Assembly: GCA_001778545.1 (NCBI GenBank)
Contig: MFHJ01000006.1
Coordinates: 1 to 6,546 of the forward strand
Direction: 5' to 3'
Length of the DNA: 6,546 nt
Origin: Candidatus Giovannonibacteria bacterium RIFCSPHIGHO2_02_43_16
Lineage (GTDB): Bacteria > Patescibacteriota > Minisyncoccia > JACPKW01 > UBA11713
A model generated the notes under the pieces. It searched no databases. It was not told where the DNA came from and saw only the letters and a list, made by a program, of their open reading frames with translations. Position numbers and translations under genes: made by a program. Numbering within the stretch: position 1 is the first letter of the stretch; each line of letters starts with the position of its first letter. Positions 1-4,933 of the stretch are shown piece after piece.

Positions 1-2
1 AG

Positions 3-563
3 ATGAATAAAGTAAATGACGAAAACTTAAAACAGGACCTCGCGCCGCTTTTTACAAATCGCCCGTATATCGAGAACTGGCTTAAAAATTGGCGGGAGAG
101 CTATTTGCGGCTTTTTGATGCGTACAAAATTCGCACTGTAACAGATCTCGAACATGTCAGGGTGCATCACGACCTAATGCCTGATAATTTCCACTTTATT
201 TATACATATAAAACCGAGGATGACCGGCCAATTCGAGTCGTTTACACTCTTAGCGATTATTGGATTATGTTTCGCGAAGGCGATTTAGCAATCAAAGAAG
301 ACAAAAAAATAAGCGAGATGATTGAGTTCACAAGCAACGGCTCAACCAGCCATCCACCGTCTCAGGAAAAATTAAAATTGTATGCAACCCTTTTCTATCA
401 GAAAACCGAAAAGTATTTCAAAAAAACAAATAAGGTTATGCTCGGTGATGTTATTGCAACCAAAGTAATCCGTATGACAGCGGATAACTTCAACCCAAAC
501 GAGCAGATTGTGCTTAACAAGTCGACTCTGCTTTCTTGTGAGTTAGATGACTTGCTGAAATAA
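3..563 (+). CDS. hypothetical protein, 186 aa, start uncertain at window edge
   Basis: I do not recognise this protein. It is a soluble, charged 186-residue product, rich in lysine, aspartate and aromatic residues, with no signal peptide or membrane segment. Segments that may help a search are the HVRVHHDLMPDNFHFIY stretch near residues 52-68 and VVYTLSDYWIMFREGD near residues 79-94, which look like alternating beta strands. The first ATG lies only two bases into the window, so the true start could be upstream. The stop (561-563) is followed after three bases by the ATG of the next gene, which suggests an operon and probable translational coupling. Being real is supported by its length, the tight coupling, and the lack of any competing frame. 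No function is proposed. Confidence 0.7.
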   Translation: MNKVNDENLKQDLAPLFTNRPYIENWLKNWRESYLRLFDAYKIRTVTDLEHVRVHHDLMPDNFHFIYTYKTEDDRPIRVVYTLSDYWIMFREGDLAIKEDKKISEMIEFTSNGSTSHPPSQEKLKLYATLFYQKTEKYFKKTNKVMLGDVIATKVIRMTADNFNPNEQIVLNKSTLLSCELDDLLK

Positions 564-566
564 TCT

Positions 567-770
567 ATGCCGACAAAAACTAAAACAAAAAAGGAAGTTC
601 ACTGGCGATGCAGGAAATGCCTGCCCGCCGTAGCTTTAGCGAAGGAGGGTGGAGATGAGAATGAGTTTTATGCCTGCCCCGTAGTTCCGCCCGAGGCGGA
701 TACTATCGGGGTGCGTCTCATTGGCAACGAAGCCGATCGGGAAGAAATTAAAAAGATAAGAGAAAAATGA
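567..770 (+). CDS. small Cys-containing protein (67 aa) with two in-frame palindromic repeat insertions
   Basis: The start lies 3 bases after the previous stop and the TGA stop is followed 2 bases later by another ATG, so it sits in a tightly coupled gene chain. The protein begins lysine-rich, then has HWRCRKC (Cys15, Cys18) and YACP (Cys37), which could be a degenerate zinc ribbon with one ligand missing; this is weak. Two palindromic elements of the dispersed CCTGCCCGCC kind fall inside the frame. The first encodes residues 19-29 (LPAVALAKEGG) and the second residues 38-48 (PVVPPEADTIG), 11 codons each, so neither breaks the frame. Without them the core would be about 45 residues with CxxC close to a third Cys. 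Function is unknown. It could also be a decaying reading frame that happens to stay open. Confidence 0.55.
   Translation: MPTKTKTKKEVHWRCRKCLPAVALAKEGGDENEFYACPVVPPEADTIGVRLIGNEADREEIKKIREK
620..652 (+). repeat. dispersed GC-rich imperfect palindrome, in-frame inside a gene
   Basis: The element begins CCTGCCCGCCGTAGC and ends GAAGGAGGGTGG, an imperfect inverted repeat (CCCGCC against GGAGGG) around an AGCTTTAGC core. A decayed copy in reverse orientation lies at 6441-6466: 22 of 26 bases match the reverse complement of 620-645, and all four differences are transitions. A related left end starts the element at 806. Such elements are common in Parcubacteria-like genomes (recalled, not searched). 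It adds 11 codons to the host frame. Confidence 0.7.
677..711 (+). repeat. second palindromic element in the same small gene
   Basis: The segment is an imperfect inverted repeat: left arm CCCCGTAGTTCCGCC, loop CGA, right arm GGCGGATACTATCGGGG. The arms pair over CCCC/GGGG, TAGT/ACTA and TCCGCC/GGCGGA with small bulges. It differs in sequence from the element 25 bases upstream, so two unrelated palindromes sit in one 67-codon gene. It encodes PVVPPEADTIG in the host frame. Confidence 0.6.
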
Positions 771-772
771 AA

Positions 773-919
773 ATGAATATGAACTCCGATCTAACATTTA
801 TCACACCTGCCCGCCATAGCTTTCTTCGGCCTTCCGTGGCCTCTGGCAAAGGAGGCAGCGACGGCGGGAACGAAAAGAATCAGACCCTGCTGGATAGGTT
901 TAGGGTGCTTATTATCTAA
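773..919 (+). pseudogene. N-terminal fragment of a helicase-like protein, copy 1, with in-frame repeat insertion
   Basis: A 48-codon open frame begins MNMNSDLTFIT, continues through a 63-base palindromic insertion, then reads NEKNQTLLDRFRVLII and stops. Joined across the insertion, SDLTFIT-NEKNQTLLDRF resembles the N-terminus of a family of large helicases with an N-terminal phospholipase-D-like domain, whose proteins begin much like xLxFITNExGxxLxDRFxxLIKDT (family recalled, not searched). Everything after the LI is missing. The second copy at 1527-1670 supports the join: over 67 shared bases the two differ at 5. The fragment starts 2 bases after the previous stop and ends 4 bases before the NYN gene start, so it may now act only as a coupling leader. 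Alternative: a short genuine peptide rather than a remnant. Confidence 0.65.
806..868 (+). repeat. 63-base composite palindromic insertion in helicase fragment copy 1
   Basis: Comparison with the second copy shows that TTTATCACA and AACGAAAAG are contiguous there (1602-1619) but separated here by exactly these 63 bases, a multiple of three. The ends pair as CCCGCC (810-815) with GGCGGG (863-868). The left end CCTGCCCGCCATAGCTTT belongs to the same family as 620-652. The interior GGCC-TTCCGT-GGCC (828-841) looks like a second palindrome nested in the first. Confidence 0.75.
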
Positions 920-923
920 AAAT

Positions 924-1451
924 ATGATTCCAAAAGAAAACAATTTCGCGTATATAGATGGAGCCAATCTGCACAGAGGTATAGTCGGTTTCGGCTGGGT
1001 GCTTGATTATGCGCGATTGAGAATTTGGTTATCTGAAAAATATGGGGTAAAGAAAGCATATATTTTTATTGGGCTGATACCAAAATATAAGGAATTGTAT
1101 AAATACCTTCAAGAATGTGGTTTTACTCTGGTTTTTAAGGAAGTGATTTACGATGGTGATGGCAAGCCAAAAGGAAACTGCGATGCCGATTTAGTTTTAC
1201 AGGCGGCGCGCGATACCTATGAAAATAAATTTGACGCCTCGATTATCGTTTCAAGTGACGGCGATTATGCGAGTTTGGTGAAGTTTTTAATGGAGCGTAA
1301 GAAATTAAGGACGATATTGTCTCCCCACGCAAAAGACCTTTGTTCGGTTCTTCTGAAAAGGACTCGTGCGCCCATAGCTTACTTAAACGATCAAAAGTCA
1401 ATTTTACAGGCCCAAAAAGAAAAAGCCCCCGATGAGGACGGAACTTCATAA
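924..1451 (+). CDS. NYN domain (LabA/DUF88-like) PIN-fold protein, putative ribonuclease
   Basis: A 175-residue protein with the complete acidic signature of the NYN branch of the PIN nuclease fold: YIDGANLHRG (Asp12, Asn15) in the first strand, GNCDADLVLQAARD (Asp87, Asp89) in the middle, and SSDGDYASLVKFL (Asp112, Asp114) after the third strand. Family members are predicted metal-dependent ribonucleases, and the acidic residues would hold the metal. The domain fills about residues 8-155; the last 20 residues are a charged tail. No signal peptide or membrane segment, so cytosolic. The ATG at 924 follows the helicase fragment stop by 4 bases and has no Shine-Dalgarno sequence; later in-frame starts would lose the first Asp. 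The gene is bracketed by the two direct-repeat helicase fragments. Family confident; substrate unknown. It could be a stand-alone housekeeping NYN protein or a defence-associated RNase. Confidence 0.88.
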   Translation: MIPKENNFAYIDGANLHRGIVGFGWVLDYARLRIWLSEKYGVKKAYIFIGLIPKYKELYKYLQECGFTLVFKEVIYDGDGKPKGNCDADLVLQAARDTYENKFDASIIVSSDGDYASLVKFLMERKKLRTILSPHAKDLCSVLLKRTRAPIAYLNDQKSILQAQKEKAPDEDGTS

Positions 1452-1461
1452 GGGTCTTTTT
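1420..1461. terminator. bidirectional Rho-independent terminator at the NYN gene end
   Basis: Left arm AAAAAGCCCC (1420-1429) pairs with right arm GGGTCTTTTT (1452-1461), 9 of 10 positions, around a loop of 22 bases. Read rightward it ends in TCTTTTT just after the NYN stop. Read leftward it ends GGGGGCTTTTTCTTTTT. The left arm lies within the last codons of the NYN gene. The large loop lowers confidence. Confidence 0.5.
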
Positions 1462-1477
1462 CGTAAGTATTAACTGC

Positions 1478-1505
1478 AGTATAGCAAGCGCTCGCCAAAA
1501 GTCAA
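1478..1505 (-). promoter_or_regulatory. leftward sigma70-type promoter
   Basis: On the minus strand TTGACT (1505-1500) is followed after 16 bases by TATACT (1483-1478). The expected start is near 1471. TGTGGATAA lies 3 bases upstream of the -35. Leftward there is no gene in this direction, only the terminator at 1461-1420 and the opposite-strand NYN gene, so the product would be a short RNA of roughly 55 bases or an antisense transcript. It may instead be the orphaned promoter of a lost gene. Confidence 0.5.
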
Positions 1506-1508
1506 CCC

Positions 1509-1517
1509 TTATCCACA
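1509..1517 (+). promoter_or_regulatory. DnaA-box-like TTATCCACA, copy 1
   Basis: An exact match to the strict DnaA-box consensus TTATCCACA. It lies 9 bases before the ATG at 1527 and, read on the other strand, 3 bases upstream of the -35 of the leftward promoter. Two more exact copies lie at 4478 and 4934. The match is seen; binding by DnaA is only inferred. Confidence 0.45.
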
Positions 1518-1526
1518 ACCATTAAA

Positions 1527-1670
1527 ATGACAAAAAGTTCTGATCTAACACCTGTCCCGTTAGAGGCCGCGAGGGCCCACAGCGAAGAGCCTCTAATGGG
1601 ATTTATCACAAACGAAAAGAATCAGACCCTACTGGATAGATTCAGTGTGCTTATTAAAATTAGATTATGA
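1527..1670 (+). pseudogene. N-terminal fragment of a helicase-like protein, copy 2, with in-frame repeat insertion
   Basis: A 47-codon open frame reads MTKSSDLT, then 17 codons of a palindromic insertion (PVPLEAARAHSEEPLMG), then FITNEKNQTLLDRFSVLIKIRL. Removing the insertion gives SDLTFITNEKNQTLLDRFSVLIK, the same N-terminus as the fragment at 773-919 and closer to the expected LIK continuation. The homology to copy 1 covers 1539-1550, 1602-1610 and 1611-1656, and stops at the same point (CTTATTA) in both. The stop TGA overlaps the ATG of the radC fragment (ATGA at 1667-1670). No full helicase gene follows in the window. A remnant is likely, but the open frame and overlap would also fit a coupling leader. 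Confidence 0.65.
1551..1600 (+). repeat. palindromic insertion in helicase fragment copy 2
   Basis: The stem CCCGTTAGAGGC (1556-1567) pairs with GCCTCTAATGGG (1589-1600), 12 positions with a single G-T pair. The inserted length, counted to 1601 by comparison with copy 1, is 51 bases, again a multiple of three. The stem differs from the element in copy 1, but both begin CCTG and follow an ACA triplet, hinting at a shared insertion preference. Confidence 0.75.
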
Positions 1671-1774
1671 AAATAAAAGATTTACCAAAAGTAGATAGGC
1701 CAAGAGAAAAGCTCGAGAAGTATGGACCCGAGCGGCTTTCCTATGAAGGGATAAAAATTTCAGATTGTTTCTAA
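1667..1774 (+). pseudogene. radC: N-terminal fragment of radC (JAB/MPN family), truncated
   Basis: The first 25 residues, including KIKDLPKVDRPREKL and EKYGPERLS, match the very conserved start of RadC proteins (IKDLP..DRPREKL...G...L), which normally continues with an NAELLA segment and the catalytic JAB domain with its HxH motif. Here the frame departs after ERLS into YEGIKISDCF and stops, giving 35 residues, so the enzyme part is absent. The start overlaps the previous stop (ATGA), and the stop TAA ends 6 bases before the endonuclease start. No radC C-terminal part is visible elsewhere in the window. The match is from recalled family sequence. Either radC was cut by an insertion or rearrangement, or its start was captured as a leader. 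Confidence 0.7.
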
Positions 1775-1780
1775 TGTTAT

Positions 1781-2830
1781 ATGAAATATAATCTTACAAG
1801 AAAAGACTTCCAAACAGCTTTTGAATTTGCCGTAAAATACCATCTTGATCCGACGAAATCCGGCACCACAAGAACAGCGGGCTCAGCTCGTAGTTTGGGT
1901 GATGTGCTCGATAGTTTTTTATTAGGAAAGCTGGCCGAAATTGGAGTTGTAAATATCTTACAAAGCCTAAACTCAAGAAAACAATGCGTTTTAGATTTTG
2001 ACCTTAAACCTATCTATGAAGTAAAAAATGAGCCGGATATAATCGGCGTAATTGAAAATAATTTAAGCAGAAAACCGAATTTATTTACCGAAATCAAAAA
2101 TACGGGGAGAGGAGACCACTGGCTAGGCCTAACATTAGAGCAATATGAAACAATAAAAAAATCAGCGAAGGATCCAAATAAAATATTTATAGTGGGAGTT
2201 TCGATAGGAAACGATGATCCGGATAAAAGTCCAAAAGAAAAAGACCTGCTGGGAGCTTATCTAAAAGAAATAACCAATTCAAAAACTTTTGATAAATTCG
2301 CCGATGCCTATAAAACCTTCATTAAAATTGAATACGCCATCTCCGGAGCTGAATTAGAGGGCAATGGAACTGTATTTAAAAAGAATGGCCTTTTTTATAA
2401 CACTGATTTATTTGTGGATATAGGAAAATTCTTTAAGAGCGCCCTTGAAGCGGGAAAGTTTAAAGATTTAGGCGTACAAAATGGAGGAGAACTGAAGAAA
2501 TATAGCCAAAACAAAGAACTTCCGCCACCGAATATTTTTGGGGCTATTGAATTGGATGGCAGGATCAGAATATTTGAGAAAGCAAATGATAAATCAATAA
2601 GGAGATTTATATATGCAGAGACTGATGCAACGATTACAAATGAAATATTGGGTGAATTTAAATTAGAAAAAGGGAAACACTATCTTTATGATATGAAAAC
2701 GATAGGAAGAAATCCTGTTTTGGCCAGAAACAACATCTGGATTGCCAAAAGAAGCCTTGGTTATTTGCAAGAACGAGGCCTGATTAAATCCGCCGAAGAA
2801 AACCTTAAAAAGATAGCGGAGGACATTTAG
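1781..2830 (+). CDS. putative type II restriction endonuclease, PD-(D/E)XK fold
   Basis: A 349-residue protein in the expected partner position of the methyltransferase. The nuclease core reads LAEIGVVNIL (Glu53 in the first helix), EPDIIGVI (Pro85-Asp86) and FTEIKNTGRGDHW (Glu104-x-Lys106), the classical PD...ExK pattern of magnesium-dependent endonucleases. An N-terminal helical part with basic residues (about 20-45) and a lysine-rich C-terminal half (about 200-349) could provide DNA contacts and dimerisation. The gene ends at 2830 and the methyltransferase stop starts at 2831 on the other strand, so the two abut without a gap. The ATG at 1781 has no Shine-Dalgarno sequence and follows the radC fragment by 6 bases, so translation may depend on coupling. 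I do not recognise the specificity subfamily. Assignment as the cognate enzyme rests on fold plus context. Confidence 0.78.
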   Translation: MKYNLTRKDFQTAFEFAVKYHLDPTKSGTTRTAGSARSLGDVLDSFLLGKLAEIGVVNILQSLNSRKQCVLDFDLKPIYEVKNEPDIIGVIENNLSRKPNLFTEIKNTGRGDHWLGLTLEQYETIKKSAKDPNKIFIVGVSIGNDDPDKSPKEKDLLGAYLKEITNSKTFDKFADAYKTFIKIEYAISGAELEGNGTVFKKNGLFYNTDLFVDIGKFFKSALEAGKFKDLGVQNGGELKKYSQNKELPPPNIFGAIELDGRIRIFEKANDKSIRRFIYAETDATITNEILGEFKLEKGKHYLYDMKTIGRNPVLARNNIWIAKRSLGYLQERGLIKSAEENLKKIAEDI

Positions 2831-4408
2831 TTATTCCATTGCCATCATCATTTGCCTTGCCACAGCTTCAATTACCGGCACGCTTACCGAATTTCCGAGC
2901 TGTTTGTACAAAGCAGAATCTGCAATTTGAGGCAATTTATAATTTTTCGGGAAACCCTGAACACGAGCGCATTCTAATGGAGTTAGTTTTCTAATTCCTT
3001 TCCTGTCTTTGATAATGGGCACATTATGCCCCCCCATGCCCATGTTTGCTGTAAGCGTTGGACAAACGCCGCTTTTATTTTCGCGGACATATTGCCTGCG
3101 CCACTGATATACTTTCCCTTCTTCTTTTACAAAACTTTTCAACTTTTCATACAAAGGTTTCCCGTTGTAGTAATACTTTTCAGGGACGTTTTTTTCTAGC
3201 AGGTCATTAATTTTTTTTGATAGTTTTATTGGATTGGGAAAAGAAAACTTGTCGGCATAATCTTTGTTTTTAAAACCTACAATATAAATTCGCTCCCGAT
3301 TCTGTGGAATATTTCCATATTCCATACTATTTAAGACTTTGGGTTTTATGTGGTAGCCGAGATTTTTTAATGTCTCTTCAATTATTTTGAAGGTTTTTCC
3401 GCCATCATGGCTCATTAGGTTTTTTACATTTTCTAGGAGAAAACCCTCGGGCTTGCGCGCATCAATAATCCGTGCAATATCAAAAAATAAATTACCGCGC
3501 CCCTTTTCGTCGTTGAATCCTTGTCTATATCCGGCGATGGAAAATGCTTGGCAAGGGAACCCGCCTAATAAAAAATCAAATTCTGGCAAATCGTCTATGC
3601 CAATCTTTCTTATGTCCTCAACAACTAATTTTGAATCCTTAAAATTAAGGTCGTATGTTTCTTTACATTGAGGCTCAAAATCGTTTGCGAAAACAGTTTT
3701 AAAGCCCGCGTTTTCAAAACCAATTCTTGTTCCGCCAACACCGGCAAACAAATCAATGGTTCTAAATCCATGTTTTGTCTTTTTTTGCGGTTTTTTCTCC
3801 TCTTTTGTATCTATGTTCCTAATTATCTGAACGACCACGCCCCGCACTTCAACCTCTTTTCGATAAAAAGGGAGCAGATCTTGATTTCTTGGTTCTAGGC
3901 GGAATCTTGTTTTTTCTCGGTACAGCTTTTTAAGCGTTGCTTCGTTATCGTCAATAATCGCGACGACTGTCTGCCCATTTTCTGCTACTGACTGTTTTTT
4001 GATTACGACAATATCGCCATCAAAAATACCTTCATCAATCATACTTTCGCCGACAACCCGGAGCGCGTAATAACCCAGTGAGTTTTTGATGCTAGGGTTT
4101 ATAAGCGAAATCGTATCCTCTATATTTTCTATTGCCTCGATTGGCTCACCGGCAGCAATTCTTCCAACAATTGGAATTTCGATAATGGACTTTATTTCTT
4201 TTTTAGGAGAGATGCTTCTTGCTGAATTATTCGACTTTGAAAGATAACCCTTTTCTTTTAGGGTATTTATGTGCTCGTGGATAGTAGAAACTGCTCGGAG
4301 TTTTAGTTTTTTTCGTATTTCCTCAATAGTAGGAGAAATACCATTCTCGGAAATATAACTGTTTATGAAATCAAAGACTTGTTTTTGCTTTTTTGTGATA
4401 TTGGTCAT
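2831..4408 (-). CDS. LexA repressor fused to DNA (cytosine-5-)-methyltransferase
   Basis: One uninterrupted 525-residue frame holds two complete modules. Residues 1-65 are the LexA winged helix-turn-helix (KKQKQVFDFI, GISPTIEEI, STIHEHINTL). Residues 75-200 are the S24 autoprotease: cleavage site in VGRIAAGEP (Ala86-Gly87), nucleophile Ser122 in VGESM, general base Lys160 in EATLKKL. A lysine-rich linker (201-213) leads to the methyltransferase: motif I DLFAGVGG (219-226), motif IV GGFPCQ with catalytic Cys286, ENV (326-328), QNRERIYIVG (369-378), target-recognition region about 385-470 with QWRRQYVRENKSGVCPTLTA, LTPLECARVQGFP (475-487) and GNSVSVP (505-511). No key residue is missing in either half, so self-cleavage would split off the DNA-binding domain from protease plus methyltransferase. 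Controller proteins or short helix-turn-helix extensions (as in M.SsoII) are the known way such enzymes self-regulate; a full LexA in that place is unusual as far as I know. Target sequence unknown. Confidence 0.95.
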   Translation of the reverse strand: MTNITKKQKQVFDFINSYISENGISPTIEEIRKKLKLRAVSTIHEHINTLKEKGYLSKSNNSARSISPKKEIKSIIEIPIVGRIAAGEPIEAIENIEDTISLINPSIKNSLGYYALRVVGESMIDEGIFDGDIVVIKKQSVAENGQTVVAIIDDNEATLKKLYREKTRFRLEPRNQDLLPFYRKEVEVRGVVVQIIRNIDTKEEKKPQKKTKHGFRTIDLFAGVGGTRIGFENAGFKTVFANDFEPQCKETYDLNFKDSKLVVEDIRKIGIDDLPEFDFLLGGFPCQAFSIAGYRQGFNDEKGRGNLFFDIARIIDARKPEGFLLENVKNLMSHDGGKTFKIIEETLKNLGYHIKPKVLNSMEYGNIPQNRERIYIVGFKNKDYADKFSFPNPIKLSKKINDLLEKNVPEKYYYNGKPLYEKLKSFVKEEGKVYQWRRQYVRENKSGVCPTLTANMGMGGHNVPIIKDRKGIRKLTPLECARVQGFPKNYKLPQIADSALYKQLGNSVSVPVIEAVARQMMMAME

Positions 4409-4441
4409 ATTGCTATAAAAACCTGTTTGCGCTACAATTTG

Positions 4442-4470
4442 ATTATAACCGAACAGATACCGAAAATCAA
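4442..4470 (-). promoter_or_regulatory. promoter of the LexA-methyltransferase with candidate operator in the spacer
   Basis: On the minus strand TTGATT (4470-4465) is followed by exactly 17 bases and TATAAT (4447-4442); the start would be near 4435, giving a leader of about 26 bases. The whole spacer, read on the plus strand, is ACCGAA-CAGAT-ACCGAA (4448-4464), two 6-base direct repeats one helical turn (11 bp) apart. This fits a repressor site that would block RNA polymerase. Classical operators (CTGT-N8-ACAG, or CGAAC-N4-GTTCG) are not present intact; the half-site CGAAC and a CTGT-N7-ACAA (4423-4437) are. No equally good promoter for vsr is visible on the plus strand; TATAAC at 4444-4449 is a weak candidate. 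Confidence 0.7.
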
Positions 4471-4477
4471 AGCGCGG

Positions 4478-4486
4478 TTATCCACA
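4478..4486 (+). promoter_or_regulatory. DnaA-box-like TTATCCACA, copy 2
   Basis: Exact TTATCCACA in the divergent region between the methyltransferase and vsr, 17 bases before the vsr start. On the minus strand it is TGTGGATAA, 7 bases upstream of the methyltransferase -35, similar to the arrangement at 1509. Confidence 0.45.
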
Positions 4487-4503
4487 GGCTAAGAAAATCT
4501 ATC

Positions 4504-4911
4504 ATGGATGTCTTTACTAAAAAGAAAAGGAGCGAAATAATGTCAAAAATTCATGCCCGAAATACTAAGGCAGAAGTTTTAGTATTTCGAGGACTCCGAA
4601 AAAAGGGGGTATATTTCCAAAAGCACTACAAAAAAGCCAAAGGAAGCCCGGATGTTGCTTTGCCCCACAAGAAAAGAGCGGTATTCATTGATGGAGATTT
4701 TTGGCACGGCTACAAATTTTTAAAGCAAAAGCAGAGGCTTCCTAAAAAATACTGGATAGCAAAAATTGAAGGGAATATGAAAAGGGATAGAATTGCTACG
4801 GCGAAGCTAAAGAAAGAGGGCTGGAAGATTTTAAGAGTTTGGGAACACGAAGTAATTAAGAAGCCGACTATAACAGTTGAAAAAATTAGCAATTTTTTAT
4901 TAAAAAAATAA
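4504..4911 (+). CDS. vsr: Vsr-family very short patch repair endonuclease
   Basis: A 135-residue protein of usual Vsr length. It starts with the family opening (VFTKKKRSEIMSKI, then NTKAEVLV with Glu24), has the catalytic GSPDVAL (Asp50) and the signature FIDGDFWHG (61-69, His68), and ends with the expected MKRDR...L...GWKILRVWEHE block. Vsr nicks beside T in T:G mismatches made when 5-methylcytosine deaminates, starting repair, and is typically encoded beside a C5 methyltransferase as here. Oddities: there is no cysteine at all, so the structural zinc site of the E. coli enzyme (Cys66, His71, Cys73, Cys117) is absent, and E. coli His64 is replaced by Asp63. It is divergent from the LexA-methyltransferase with 95 bases between, so one regulator could act on both. 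A nicking or restriction role for this zinc-less subgroup cannot be excluded. Confidence 0.9.
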   Translation: MDVFTKKKRSEIMSKIHARNTKAEVLVFRGLRKKGVYFQKHYKKAKGSPDVALPHKKRAVFIDGDFWHGYKFLKQKQRLPKKYWIAKIEGNMKRDRIATAKLKKEGWKILRVWEHEVIKKPTITVEKISNFLLKK

Positions 4912-4933
4912 ATCGAAAGTATAAAAGCCCTAG

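Noticed and set aside
567..868. CRISPR array made of the GC-rich repeats
   Set aside because: The units differ in sequence and length, are palindromic, lie in reading frames and lack regular spacers; no cas gene is present.
1243..1518. 91-codon open frame on the minus strand under the NYN gene
   Set aside because: It overlaps a clear NYN domain on the plus strand, and its product has no recognisable motif. Only the promoter and terminator nearby are noted.
2073..2098. A second ACCGAA pair as another operator
   Set aside because: It lies within the endonuclease coding sequence, with different spacing and no promoter; likely chance.
3387..3898. Plus-strand open frames within the methyltransferase gene
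   Set aside because: They are antisense to conserved methyltransferase and LexA motifs and have low-complexity products.
4890..4912. A/T palindrome at the end of vsr as a terminator
   Set aside because: It is only T- and A-tracts, without a GC stem; transcription into the next gene is equally likely.
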